DNA of 64,000 nt from an uncultured Actinomycetes bacterium (GCA_903838295.1 CAILXX010000002.1:1-64000); one strand, 5' to 3'. Shown: positions 21,477 through 30,252, counted from the stretch's first letter. The notes: a model not told the origin generated them from the letters alone. Translations and numbers: made by a program.

Positions 21477-24037
21477 TGTGCGGCGAGATCCCAACTCTTG
21501 CCAATTCCAATATTCACATCGAGTGGCAGAGATAATTTGACAGCTCCTTGCATCGCATCTTTTACTAGTTGAGTTAATGGCTCTTGCTCCCCCGGTGCAA
21601 TTTCGAAGATTAGTTCATCATGAACCTGTAACAACAATCGAGATGATAGCCCCGAGTTTAAAATAGATTGAGCTGCGCGAAGCATCGCAATTTTAATGAT
21701 ATCTGCGGCCGAACCCTGGATAGGAGCATTTAGAGCCATGCGTTCTGCCACTTCACGGCGCTGACGGTTGTCACTAGAAAGGTCTGGCAGATATCGACGT
21801 CGTCCCAAAATAGTTTCGGTATAACCCTTAGATCGTGCCTCTTCCACAACATTTTTGAGATAGTCCTGTATCCCTCCGAACCGTTCGAAATACTTGTTCA
21901 TCAAAGCCTGTGCTTCCCCCGGAGAGAGATTGAGCTGCTGCGCTAAACCATAAGACGATAATCCATAGGCCAATCCATAAGACATAGCCTTAATCTGACG
22001 ACGCATTTCTGGAGTTACATCTGCCACCTTTACGCCAAAAACGTATGAGCCCACAGTGCTATGCAGATCTTCGCCAGTCTTAAAGGCCTCAATCAGGCCG
22101 GCATCGTGAGAGAGATGGGCCATGATTCGCATCTCGATTTGGCTGTAATCCGCCGTCAAAAGATTTTCGTACGGCTTCGCGGCGATGAAACAGTCGCGGA
22201 TCCGTCGACCTTCCTCGGTACGCACTGGGATGTTCTGCAAGTTGGGATCTGTGGACGACAATCGACCAGTCGCGGTCGTTGTCTGTTGAAAAGTCGTGCG
22301 TATCCGTCCATCTATATCGATCGCGCTCAATAAGCCATCAACCGTTGTGAGCAATTTACTCGTCTCACGAATTCTAAGTAGATGTGCCAGAATCGGATGT
22401 CCAGTCTTGGCCGATAACATATCAAGACTTTCCGCATCGGTCGTATAGCCCGTCTTTATCTTCTTTGTCTTGGGTAATTTCAGCTCTTCAAAGAGCACCA
22501 CTTGCAATTGTTTAGGAGAACCCACATTGAATTCATGGCCCGCAACTTGATGGGCACCAGCAGTCTCACGAGCAACTTCTTCCTGAAAGAAAGTACGTAG
22601 TGCATTCAATTTCTCACGATCTATGGCGATTCCGACGTGTTCCATCTTCGATAATTCGAACATGCTGGGCATCTCTAAATCAACGAGCAATTTACTTAAT
22701 TCTCGCTCCTTAATCTGGCCCTGCAGAACTTCTACAAGCTCAAATATGATTCCTGAGAGGACCGGATTAAAACGGGCAAACAAATCATCAGATGTTGCTG
22801 GAACGCTCACTTCAAGAAATCTCTCCGCTAAGTCAGTGAGATCCAAATTTCTGGCACCGGGATTTATCAAATATGCAGCTAGTTCTGTATCAAAAATTAT
22901 TCCATTAATCTCTTGAAATTCTAAGAGTGATTTAGCGCCATGAACATATTTTGGTAGTGACGCATCAAGCAACCAATCCCCCGGAGCGCCGGTCACTGTA
23001 AAGCAGTCAGTAGCAGATAGGGCTATAGAAAATCCACCTTCAGAAAGCGGGGAGTCAGAATAAATCGCCACCGGATCTTTTCGGCCCGCAAGCATTTTTG
23101 ATAAATCAGCGGTCGAGATCTCTTTTGCGGATACATCGCGTGTGGTTTTCTCTATTGGCGTTTCGGTCCCACCTAAAGCGTGTACCCGAGGCTTAAGTGC
23201 TCGAATCTCAAGCGCATCCAACAAGGTATCTATCGCAGGCAGATCTGGTCCACTCCACATTAAATCGCTAATAGAGATATCAATATCTAAATCATGTCGG
23301 AGCGCGGTGAGGTGGCTATTTAATAAAACGCCCTCAAGGTTGGCCCGTAAGGATTCTCCTGCCTTTCCCGGAACCTCCGTTGCTCGCGCTATCAGGTCGG
23401 ATAGCGTTCCAAAATCTTGTATCCATTTAGTTGCGGTCTTCTCCCCAACTCCTGGAATTGACGGCAAGTTGTCACTTGGATCCCCGCGCAGCGCAGCAAA
23501 ATCTGGATACTGTTTTGGAGTCAATCCATATTTTTCTTCCACTGCCGCTGGTGTCATCCGACTCATATCTGTTACGCCGCGCTTTGGATACAAGACCGTT
23601 ATATCAGGGGTAACAAGTTGAAAAGCATCTCTATCGCCGGTACAGATGAGGACTTCGAAACCTTCGGTTGCCGCTCGACTGGAAAGTGTGGCCAATATAT
23701 CGTCGGCTTCAAAACCCTCGATAGCAAAATGACAAATATTTAGCGCTGCAACCAATTCAAAAAGGTAGGACATCTGGGAACGAAATTCATCAGGGGTCGC
23801 TGCCCGTGTCCCTTTATACTCAGGAAATAGTTCTGTTCTAAAAGTTTTGCGAGATACATCGAAGGCTACGGCGATATGAGTGGGTTTCTCGCTGGCAATG
23901 AGATTGGTCAACATCGACCCAAAACCATAAATGGCGTTGGTCGCCTGACCTTTACTGCTCTGAAAATTCTCAACTGGCAAGGCGTAATACGCACGATAAG
24001 CCATCGAATGACCATCGATTAGTAACAGACGTTTCAT
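21473..24037 (-). CDS. polA: DNA polymerase I
   Basis: Repair polymerase that also removes Okazaki primers. The 5'-3' exonuclease domain (about 1-290) begins LLIDGHSMAYRAYYALP and has GFEADDILATL and LRGDPSDNLPSIPGVGEKTA. The central 3'-5' exonuclease region lacks the expected Asp/Glu motifs and looks inactive, as in other actinobacteria. The polymerase domain is complete: TADYSQIEMRIMAHLS, RRQIKAMSYGLAYGLSSYGL and LLQVHDELIFE. The open frame reaches 24076, but ATG at 24037 matches the family start (854 residues) and has TAGAAT seven bases upstream. Confidence 0.96.
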   Translation of the reverse strand: MKRLLLIDGHSMAYRAYYALPVENFQSSKGQATNAIYGFGSMLTNLIASEKPTHIAVAFDVSRKTFRTELFPEYKGTRAATPDEFRSQMSYLFELVAALNICHFAIEGFEADDILATLSSRAATEGFEVLICTGDRDAFQLVTPDITVLYPKRGVTDMSRMTPAAVEEKYGLTPKQYPDFAALRGDPSDNLPSIPGVGEKTATKWIQDFGTLSDLIARATEVPGKAGESLRANLEGVLLNSHLTALRHDLDIDISISDLMWSGPDLPAIDTLLDALEIRALKPRVHALGGTETPIEKTTRDVSAKEISTADLSKMLAGRKDPVAIYSDSPLSEGGFSIALSATDCFTVTGAPGDWLLDASLPKYVHGAKSLLEFQEINGIIFDTELAAYLINPGARNLDLTDLAERFLEVSVPATSDDLFARFNPVLSGIIFELVEVLQGQIKERELSKLLVDLEMPSMFELSKMEHVGIAIDREKLNALRTFFQEEVARETAGAHQVAGHEFNVGSPKQLQVVLFEELKLPKTKKIKTGYTTDAESLDMLSAKTGHPILAHLLRIRETSKLLTTVDGLLSAIDIDGRIRTTFQQTTTATGRLSSTDPNLQNIPVRTEEGRRIRDCFIAAKPYENLLTADYSQIEMRIMAHLSHDAGLIEAFKTGEDLHSTVGSYVFGVKVADVTPEMRRQIKAMSYGLAYGLSSYGLAQQLNLSPGEAQALMNKYFERFGGIQDYLKNVVEEARSKGYTETILGRRRYLPDLSSDNRQRREVAERMALNAPIQGSAADIIKIAMLRAAQSILNSGLSSRLLLQVHDELIFEIAPGEQEPLTQLVKDAMQGAVKLSLPLDVNIGIGKSWDLAAH

Positions 24038-24044
24038 TGAGCCG

Positions 24045-24050
24045 ATTCTA
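24045..24050 (-). promoter_or_regulatory. Putative -10 element for leaderless polA
   Basis: TAGAAT, seven bases before the polA ATG at 24037. It faces the thioesterase promoter across a 58-base divergent gap. Confidence 0.45.
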
Positions 24051-24083
24051 GGGTGCCGCGGCCTACATAACCCCAACGCACGC

Positions 24084-24089
24084 TAAAAT
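24084..24089 (+). promoter_or_regulatory. Putative -10 element for the leaderless thioesterase gene
   Basis: TAAAAT, six bases before the ATG at 24096. No ribosome binding site lies between, so translation probably starts at the mRNA 5' end. Confidence 0.45.
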
Positions 24090-24095
24090 TCCATC

Positions 24096-24500
24096 ATGAC
24101 CGATTACATGAAATTGCTAGAAGAGCGTGGCCTCGGTGCACTAGACCACAAGATGGGTATCGAAATTCTCGAGGCTTCTCCGGAGCGTATTGTCGGAACA
24201 ATGCCAGTTGAGGGAAATACCCAAGCCTTTGGGCGATTGCATGGCGGAGCAAACTGCGTGCTAGCAGAACTTCTGGGTTCGCTGGGCGCCTGGATGCATG
24301 CAGGTGGTCGTGAAACCGTTGGCGTAGATATCAACGTTACTCACCACAAAGCTGCTATCGGTGGAAAAATTACTGGTGTAGCGACTCCAGTATCCCTCGG
24401 GCGCACCCTTGCCACCTATGAAATCGCGATTACCAACGAATTAGGCCAACGGTCGTGCAGTGCCCGTATCACCAGTCTGATTCTTACAAAGCAACCGTAA
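24096..24500 (+). CDS. Hotdog-fold acyl-CoA thioesterase (PaaI/MenI-like)
   Basis: A 134-residue single hotdog domain. FGRLHGGANCVLAELLGSLG is the family core with the HGG motif and the Glu that acts in catalysis; VGVDINVTHHKAAIGGKITG follows as the central strand. It resembles MenI/YdiI, which hydrolyses 1,4-dihydroxy-2-naphthoyl-CoA in menaquinone synthesis, and also PaaI-type phenylacetyl-CoA thioesterases. No men or paa genes are nearby, so the substrate stays open. It is divergent from polA and convergent with livF, with nine bases between stops. Confidence 0.85.
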   Translation: MTDYMKLLEERGLGALDHKMGIEILEASPERIVGTMPVEGNTQAFGRLHGGANCVLAELLGSLGAWMHAGGRETVGVDINVTHHKAAIGGKITGVATPVSLGRTLATYEIAITNELGQRSCSARITSLILTKQP

Positions 24501-24509
24501 AAACTTCTC

Positions 24510-25238
24510 TTATCCAGGGTTATTTGCGCCAGTGCCAAGATACGCGGCACGTACAGCAGGATCATTGAGCAGGTCCGAAGCTTTAGCTTCCTTAACCACT
24601 TTTCCAGTTTCAAGAACATAGGCGCGATGTGCACGCTGTAGTGCTTGCTGAGCATTTTGTTCGACCAACAAAATTGTTGTTCCTGATTTATTAATTTCTG
24701 TGATGATATTGAAAATATTTTGAATCATCATGGGAGCAAGGCCCATGGAAGGTTCGTCAAGAAGCAAAACTTTCGGACGTGCCATCAGCCCACGACCAAT
24801 AGCTAGCATCTGTTGCTCTCCACCCGAGAGTGTTCCACCAGCTTGGCTGGTACGTTCTTTTAGTCGTGGAAAAAGAGTGTAGACGCGCTCTATATCTTCT
24901 GCCATTTCTGAAGCACGATTCTTACGGAAGTATTTTCCGATCTCTAAATTTTCCAAGACAGTCATTCCTGGGAAAATTCCTCGACCTTCTGGTACCTGAG
25001 AAATTCCTATTTCCACTCTTTCGTGTGCCGAAAGATTGGAGATATCTTGACCATCGAAGATGATGGAACCTTCAGAAATCTTACGCAGTCCAGAAATAGT
25101 CTTCAGGGTCGTGGTCTTGCCAGCGCCATTGGCGCCGATCAGAGTCACGATTTCACCTTCGTTGACTACAACGCTAATTCCTTTTATGGCTTCGATCTTG
25201 CCATAAAAAACGCGCATATTATTAATTTCAAGACGCAT
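24510..25238 (-). CDS. livF: Branched-chain amino-acid-type ABC transporter ATPase LivF
   Basis: One of two ATPases of a HAAT-family importer for leucine/isoleucine/valine or related amides. Walker A GANGAGKTTTLKT is near residue 35, the signature LSGGEQQMLAIGR near 138 and Walker B VLLLDEPSMGL follow, with FNIITEINKSGTTILLVEQN typical of LivF. Length 242. It overlaps livG by 11 bases. The true substrate may be another small amide such as urea; sequence alone does not decide. Confidence 0.93.
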   Translation of the reverse strand: MRLEINNMRVFYGKIEAIKGISVVVNEGEIVTLIGANGAGKTTTLKTISGLRKISEGSIIFDGQDISNLSAHERVEIGISQVPEGRGIFPGMTVLENLEIGKYFRKNRASEMAEDIERVYTLFPRLKERTSQAGGTLSGGEQQMLAIGRGLMARPKVLLLDEPSMGLAPMMIQNIFNIITEINKSGTTILLVEQNAQQALQRAHRAYVLETGKVVKEAKASDLLNDPAVRAAYLGTGANNPG

Positions 25239-26007
25239 CAGTAGGAACTCCTAGATAGGCTTCTATGACCTTTGGATCATTCTGAACTTTCGATGGAATG
25301 TCGTCCGCTATCTTCTCTCCAAAATCTAGAACGGTCACACGGTCTGAAATATCCATTATCAGGGACATATCATGTTCGATGAGCAACACTGTATATCCCT
25401 TATCTCGGATTTTGCGAATAGTGGCCGCCAAAGCGACTTTTTCAGCTGGGTTAAATCCAGCAGCAGGCTCGTCAAGCAGCAAAAGCTCTGGATTCGTACC
25501 AAGAGCTCGAGCAATTTCTAACCGGCGTTGATCCCCGTAAGGTAAGTTTTTTGCTAGATGATCAGCATGGTGGCCAATTCCAATAAACTCTAAAATTTCA
25601 AGTGACGCGGCTCGATCAGCTCGCTCTTCTCTTCTAGATCGCGGAAATCCAAATAAGGCAGCGACCAGGCCTGATTTTTTATGAACATCTGAAGCCGTCA
25701 TGACATTTTCAAGAGCGGTCATGTCTCCAAATAGACGAACATTCTGAAAGGTTCGCGCGATTCCACTCGCTGTAATCTTGTTACGCTTTTTGCCAACAAT
25801 ACTTTCACCTTTAAAGATGATCTCACCTTCAGTGACTCTATATACCCCTGTAACCACATTGAAGACTGTCGTCTTGCCAGCTCCGTTTGGCCCTATGAGG
25901 GCTGCAATTTCACCTTTGTTGACGTGAAAGTTCACCTTATTGAGAGCCGATACGCCACCAAAACGCATCGTTACATTTTGCAGATCGAGAATACGTTCAG
26001 TGCTCAA
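25228..26007 (-). CDS. livG: Branched-chain amino-acid-type ABC transporter ATPase LivG
   Basis: Second ATPase of the importer. Walker A GPNGAGKTTVFNVVTG is near residue 38; the LivG-type signature region reads NLPYGDQRRLEIARAL, and LLLDEPAAGFNPAEK is Walker B. The FQNVRLFGDMTALENVM segment is typical of LivG. Length 259. The start is TTG at 26007, overlapping the livM stop as TTGA, a four-base coupling overlap. Confidence 0.93.
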   Translation of the reverse strand: MSTERILDLQNVTMRFGGVSALNKVNFHVNKGEIAALIGPNGAGKTTVFNVVTGVYRVTEGEIIFKGESIVGKKRNKITASGIARTFQNVRLFGDMTALENVMTASDVHKKSGLVAALFGFPRSRREERADRAASLEILEFIGIGHHADHLAKNLPYGDQRRLEIARALGTNPELLLLDEPAAGFNPAEKVALAATIRKIRDKGYTVLLIEHDMSLIMDISDRVTVLDFGEKIADDIPSKVQNDPKVIEAYLGVPTDAS

Positions 26008-27098
26008 TTTTTTGCCTCTTTACTCTCAGATTTTTTAGAGGCCTTCATCGCAGCTCGGGTGGCCTTTAGCGCAGCACGTTCCTCTTCAGATAGATGTTCT
26101 CGTTTCTTTCGAGGTAACAATCCTTCTGGACGAACATTCATCATCAGGACCAAAGCAAGTCCAAAGACTAGTTCGCGAGCGTTCGAGATGAAACGAATTC
26201 GCTCTGGTAAGTAGGACAAGATTGAGGCGCCAAGAACTACTCCCCAGATATTTCCCATCCCTCCAAAGACCACACACGAAAGAATGAGAACAGAAACGTT
26301 GTAATTAAAACTCTGAGGGGCAACAAACATTTGTTGAGAAGCGAAGATCACGCCAGCGGCGCCACCGACCGCAGCACCTATGCTAAATGACCAAATCTTG
26401 TACCGAAGCGTTGGTACGCCCATCAAGACGGCTACATCTTCATCTTGGCGAATCGCTTCCCATGCACGTCCAGGACGACGAATACTAAGACGACGTACCA
26501 TCCAAATGACTACACAGATCATTACGACAACCAACCAGAAAAAATGATCCGGATGTTCGATATCAAAGGCCTGACCTAAAAATGTTGGTGGTTGAGGAAT
26601 TCCTGCGATTCCATTTGGACCACCGATCGAGGGAGTATTGATAATAAATATACGAACAATCTCACCAAAACCTAAAGTGACGATAGCAAGATAATCACCA
26701 CGGAGACGGAGAGCTGGAAGTCCCAAAATTACGCCGGCAATCATGGCGGCGCCCATCCCAAATGGCATGATTTCCCAGATATTTAAATGAGTATGCGTAC
26801 CTAAAACGGCTGCCGTATACGCGCCAATCGCAAAGAAGGCTACATATCCCAGATCGAGTAGTCCACTCTTACCAACAACAATGTTCAGACCCAAGGCCAT
26901 TAAAATGTACATTCCTACCGGATAGACCAAAACAGCCTGATATGAACTGATTGGTGTATTTAAAAAGTTAGTGAGGGAATATCTACCGGCGTATGGAAGG
27001 AGCATCGCAGCCAAAATAGCAAGAATTGCAAAAGCTACACGCTTGGGACGATTCCATCCCTCCCATAATTCCGCACCTGCATCACGTAAATTGATCAT
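26004..27098 (-). CDS. livM: Branched-chain amino-acid-type ABC permease LivM
   Basis: Membrane permease of the importer, 364 residues with many hydrophobic segments. NIVVGKSGLLDLGYVAFFAIGAY style core (about 75-97) and LRGDYLAIVTLGFGEIVRI are hallmark LivM motifs, and GGMGNIWGVVLGASILSYLP is the conserved C-terminal loop. The C-terminal tail is highly charged (about 330-364, many Lys/Glu/Ala) and probably cytoplasmic. It lies ten bases after livH. Confidence 0.93.
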   Translation of the reverse strand: MINLRDAGAELWEGWNRPKRVAFAILAILAAMLLPYAGRYSLTNFLNTPISSYQAVLVYPVGMYILMALGLNIVVGKSGLLDLGYVAFFAIGAYTAAVLGTHTHLNIWEIMPFGMGAAMIAGVILGLPALRLRGDYLAIVTLGFGEIVRIFIINTPSIGGPNGIAGIPQPPTFLGQAFDIEHPDHFFWLVVVMICVVIWMVRRLSIRRPGRAWEAIRQDEDVAVLMGVPTLRYKIWSFSIGAAVGGAAGVIFASQQMFVAPQSFNYNVSVLILSCVVFGGMGNIWGVVLGASILSYLPERIRFISNARELVFGLALVLMMNVRPEGLLPRKKREHLSEEERAALKATRAAMKASKKSESKEAKN

Positions 27099-27107
27099 AA
27101 TGTTCCC

Positions 27108-28061
27108 CTATACCCGCGTCTGCTGAACGGCTTCACCAAAAAGTCCATTTGGTCTAAGAAGTAACACGAGAACTAAAACTACAAAGACCGTAATCTCTTT
27201 CCATTGTGAGCCTAAAAGTACTGAGAAGAATTCTTCTGCGAGCCCTAGGGCTAATCCGCCGTAGAAAGCGCCGCGAAGATTGCCAATTCCACCTAATACT
27301 GCGGCGGTAAATGCTGCGATACCAATATTAAATCCGACGTTAAATACCGTTTGCTCATAAACCGTCATATACATAAAGGCTGCGGCCCCTGTAACTAAAC
27401 CACCGATCAAGAAGGTAAGAGAGATTACGCGATTAAGGTTTATACCCATCAAACGTGAATTTTCCTCCGACATGGAGACGGCTCGAATCGCCTTACCTAA
27501 ACGGGTCTTGGTAACAAATCGATCCACTGCAAAAAATAATATAAAACCAAAGACAATTGTCAACATCTGGTCAATACGCAACCCAACGCCATGAATTTTA
27601 AAGACATAAAATTTACTTAAGACTCGCGGGCTTGCGACGGGGATAGAGTGGGTAAGGATACGTACGCCTTCAGAGAGAACGATTGAAGTTCCGATCGCTG
27701 ATATTAAGGAACCCAAGCGGTTAGCACCTTTGGTTCGAAGTCTGCGATAAGCAATTAATTCAACCAGTACAGCAACAACTGCAGAGGTCACCATCGAAGC
27801 CAATAAGCAGCAGAGTAGAACCAGGAGCAACTTCATGCCGTGCGAAGGATGTGAATCAATATTGAATTTGAAGACGGTAGTGGAGACGATGCTGGTCGCA
27901 AATGTACCTAGCATAAAAATTTCGGAGTTTGCGAAATTGATTAGTCGCAACACACCGTAAACCATTGTGTACCCAACAGATACCAGAACATAGATGAAGC
28001 CCAAAGCTAATCCGTTAATTAGCAAAGGGAAGAACTGTGATCCAACAACTGCGAAGTTCAT
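27108..28061 (-). CDS. livH: Branched-chain amino-acid-type ABC permease LivH
   Basis: Second permease subunit, 317 residues, with the hallmark GLALGFIYVLVSVGYTMVYG (about 15-34), LRLINFANSEIFMLG and the GGIGNLRGAFYGGLALGLAE loop. These mark the LivH family of HAAT importers. The ATG is preceded by AAGGAAA. It follows livK after a 187-base gap holding a hairpin, which may lower permease expression relative to the binding protein. Confidence 0.93.
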   Translation of the reverse strand: MNFAVVGSQFFPLLINGLALGFIYVLVSVGYTMVYGVLRLINFANSEIFMLGTFATSIVSTTVFKFNIDSHPSHGMKLLLVLLCCLLASMVTSAVVAVLVELIAYRRLRTKGANRLGSLISAIGTSIVLSEGVRILTHSIPVASPRVLSKFYVFKIHGVGLRIDQMLTIVFGFILFFAVDRFVTKTRLGKAIRAVSMSEENSRLMGINLNRVISLTFLIGGLVTGAAAFMYMTVYEQTVFNVGFNIGIAAFTAAVLGGIGNLRGAFYGGLALGLAEEFFSVLLGSQWKEITVFVVLVLVLLLRPNGLFGEAVQQTRV

Positions 28062-28140
28062 GGTTTCCTTACGTTTGAGATCGACAGGACTTCAAAAAGA
28101 GATTTAAACCGAAAATTCCTAAAACCAACCTTTAGCAGAA

Positions 28141-28172
28141 TTCGGGTGCAACTCCTAAGAGCCGCACCCGAA
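28141..28172 (-). terminator. Hairpin between livK and livH, possible attenuator
   Basis: A perfect 9-bp stem (TTCGGGTGC with GCACCCGAA) around a 14-base loop that can itself pair three bases (CTC with GAG). It lies about 77 bases after the livK stop in a 187-base gap with no gene. There is no long T run, so it looks like a partial terminator or an mRNA-stabilising structure. The rest of the gap shows no other clear signal. Confidence 0.5.
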
Positions 28173-28248
28173 CCTAACTGCCCTAACTCTTATGTGGTGC
28201 AACAAAACCTAACCTAAATTTCCAATTTCCTGGAAAGGTGGCTAAAGG

Positions 28249-29412
28249 TTATGCGTTACCTACCGGGATAATGTCATTATCCTTAACGATATATGCACCA
28301 ACTGGAGCACCTTGTGCGATATCACCATAACGAGTGAAGTTGAACTTCGCTCCTGTGACATCTGTAAAGGTTTCAGTTGCAACACAGCTTTGGATGGACG
28401 AACGTGTTGTATGTCCTTCCTTAATGCATTGTAGGAATACATTTGTAGCGTTGTATGCCTGTGTGACATAAGCATGCGAAGCTGGGCTTGCAAGCTTTGT
28501 AGCCTTGGTAAAGTCAGCCAAAACTGAAGCCGGAGCTGCTAGTTCGAATGGAACGCTCTGCGAAGTAATCAATGTGCCTTGAGCACTTTCCTTGCCCGCA
28601 GATGTGATGTATCCAAGATCATCGGTTCCATCGCCTGATGCATAAGCTCCCTTATAGCCAGCAAGGTCAAGAGCCTTCTTGAGCTTACCCGCATCGCTGT
28701 AGTAACCGAAGTAAATAACTACGTTTGCATGTGATGCGACAACCTTTGAAGCAGTAGCTGAGTAATCAGTTGCTGGTGCGATAACTGTGTCAGAACCAAC
28801 GATCGATACGCCAGCCTTCTTCAGTGAAGGAGTTGAAAGCGCCTTGAGTCCGGCACCATATGTTGAAGCATCATCGATTAAATAATCCTTAGGTGATGTG
28901 ATTCCCTTGTTTGCATAACGTGCAAGAGCTGGGCCTTGGAAGGCATCTGTTGCTGCAACACGGTGGAAGAATGGGAATCCATTTACTGAAGACTTTGGAT
29001 CTGTCAGGGTTGCGTTTGTTGCTGATGGAGAGATGACAGTCAAACGACCAGCCTTAAATGCTGGGAATGCTGCCTTTGTTGCTCCAGAGCAACATGAACC
29101 AACAACGCCAATAACAGCTTTATTTTGCGCAAGACCAAGAGCAACTCCTGGTGATTGTGAGGAATCTGCTTGGTCATCTGCTGTTAGCAAATTAACCTTA
29201 ACTGTTGGGTTGGTTAGGTTGTACTCGTAAAGAGCAGTCTGTGTACCAAGGAGTTCATCTTGGCCAAGACCTGCTTCAGAACCAGTAAGAGGAGATTCGA
29301 ATGCGAGTGTGACGGATTTCGGTGCAGCCTGCGCTGATGTTGCAACAACTGAGCCAAATGAAATGGCCACAGCAGCAACGACACCGAGGGTGCGCTTTGT
29401 TGTGAGGTTCAT
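28249..29412 (-). CDS. livK: Branched-chain amino-acid-type ABC substrate-binding protein
   Basis: Type I periplasmic-binding-fold receptor (Peripla_BP_6) of the importer. A signal peptide spans residues 1 to about 29 (basic MNLTTKRT, hydrophobic core, SAQA-A cleavage), followed by VTLAFESPLTGSEAGLGQDE, the usual first strand and ligand loop. A vicinal Cys pair occurs in VVGSCCSGAT. The open frame begins at 29457, but ATG at 29412 is preferred because GAAAGG sits upstream and the signal peptide starts there (387 residues). There is no lipobox cysteine, unusual for a binding protein in a monoderm. Confidence 0.92.
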   Translation of the reverse strand: MNLTTKRTLGVVAAVAISFGSVVATSAQAAPKSVTLAFESPLTGSEAGLGQDELLGTQTALYEYNLTNPTVKVNLLTADDQADSSQSPGVALGLAQNKAVIGVVGSCCSGATKAAFPAFKAGRLTVISPSATNATLTDPKSSVNGFPFFHRVAATDAFQGPALARYANKGITSPKDYLIDDASTYGAGLKALSTPSLKKAGVSIVGSDTVIAPATDYSATASKVVASHANVVIYFGYYSDAGKLKKALDLAGYKGAYASGDGTDDLGYITSAGKESAQGTLITSQSVPFELAAPASVLADFTKATKLASPASHAYVTQAYNATNVFLQCIKEGHTTRSSIQSCVATETFTDVTGAKFNFTRYGDIAQGAPVGAYIVKDNDIIPVGNA

Positions 29413-29507
29413 AGATGCCTTTCGTAAGTTGCACGTGAAAAAAGGGTCACGCGACATCCCGGAGGGGATTTTGGTGAACTCTACAGGCGATAGCAGCCTG
29501 ACTCAAT

Positions 29508-29529
29508 ATTCTGCATGGATTCTGCATGG
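29508..29529. repeat. 11-base tandem duplication upstream of livK
   Basis: ATTCTGCATGG occurs twice in direct succession, 96-117 bases upstream of the livK ATG. Function unknown. It is part of the 236-base non-coding stretch 29413-29648. Confidence 0.6.
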
Positions 29530-29541
29530 CCATCCGACTAA

Positions 29542-29566
29542 TTTGAGCTAATTTATTACGCTCAAA
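29542..29566. promoter_or_regulatory. Inverted repeat upstream of livK, possible operator
   Basis: TTTGAGC and GCTCAAA are separated by 11 bases of AT-rich DNA. On the minus strand a possible -10 (TAATAA) lies within the spacer, so a bound dimer could block or guide the livK promoter. The regulator is unknown. Confidence 0.4.
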
Positions 29567-29612
29567 ACTCGCTGTTTATCCAATTGTTATAGAAGCCTAA
29601 GCCCAGGGCGAG

Positions 29613-29652
29613 GCCTGCTTAGTTCAGCTTAGGCCTGCTTATGCCTGCTTAG
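29613..29652. repeat. Four 10-base tandem repeats at the end of pdtaR
   Basis: Units on the + strand are GCCTGCTTAG, TTCAGCTTAG, GCCTGCTTAT and GCCTGCTTAG. The last covers the pdtaR stop codon. Together with GCCTAAGC at 29595-29602 the array can fold into alternative hairpins and may end the pdtaR transcript. Confidence 0.75.
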
Positions 29653-30251
29653 TCCAGCGGAACCGCATCCGGGGAGATGACGGCCAGGGCCACATCTTTC
29701 ATAGAAATCCGGCGGTCCATCGCCGTCCTCTGAATCCAGCTAAAGGATTCGGGTTCGGAGAGATTAAGAGTCTTCATCAGAATGCCTTTAGCGCGATCGA
29801 TGACTTTGCGAGTCTCTAGCCGCTCTTGCAGATCGGCAACTTCTCCTTGCAGGGCCTTCTGCTCTCTATGTCTGCTGACTGCAATTTCGATGGCAGGCAC
29901 AAGATCCGAAATGCTAAATGGCTTGACCACGTATGCCATAGCTCCCGCATCCCGTGCTCGCTCAACGAGTTCGCGTTGACTAAATGCCGTCAGCATCAAG
30001 ACAGGTGCAATTTCGATAATGCGCTCTGCTGCCGAAATACCATCAAGTTCGGGCATCTTTACATCCAAAATCGCAATGTCGGGAAGGTGCTTCTGTGCAA
30101 ACTCAATTGCTTCTAGCCCAGTAGTCGCCTCGGCAACTACTTCATAACCAGCATCCGTCAACATTTCTACAAGATCAAGACGAATGATCGCTTCATCTTC
30201 TGCCACAAGAATACGCAAAGGCGTCGCTGGGACTGGGGTCGTATTAGTCAT
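29649..30251 (-). CDS. pdtaR: ANTAR-domain response regulator (PdtaR-like)
   Basis: Two-component output protein that, by analogy with mycobacterial PdtaR and EutV, binds RNA hairpins to prevent termination. The receiver domain has Glu18/Asp19 in VAEDEAI, the phospho-acceptor Asp63 in ILDVKMPELDG and Lys110 in VVKPFS. The ANTAR domain (about 130-195) reads RKVIDRAKGILMKTLNLSE and ends near RISMKDVALAV. Length 200. No kinase gene is in the window. The ATG follows a tRNA gene by one base. The stop lies in a tandem repeat array. Confidence 0.93.
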   Translation of the reverse strand: MTNTTPVPATPLRILVAEDEAIIRLDLVEMLTDAGYEVVAEATTGLEAIEFAQKHLPDIAILDVKMPELDGISAAERIIEIAPVLMLTAFSQRELVERARDAGAMAYVVKPFSISDLVPAIEIAVSRHREQKALQGEVADLQERLETRKVIDRAKGILMKTLNLSEPESFSWIQRTAMDRRISMKDVALAVISPDAVPLD

Positions 30252-30252
30252 G

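Noticed and set aside
23142-23621. A 159-codon open frame opposite polA
   Set aside because: Antisense to conserved polA sequence; no recognisable domain.
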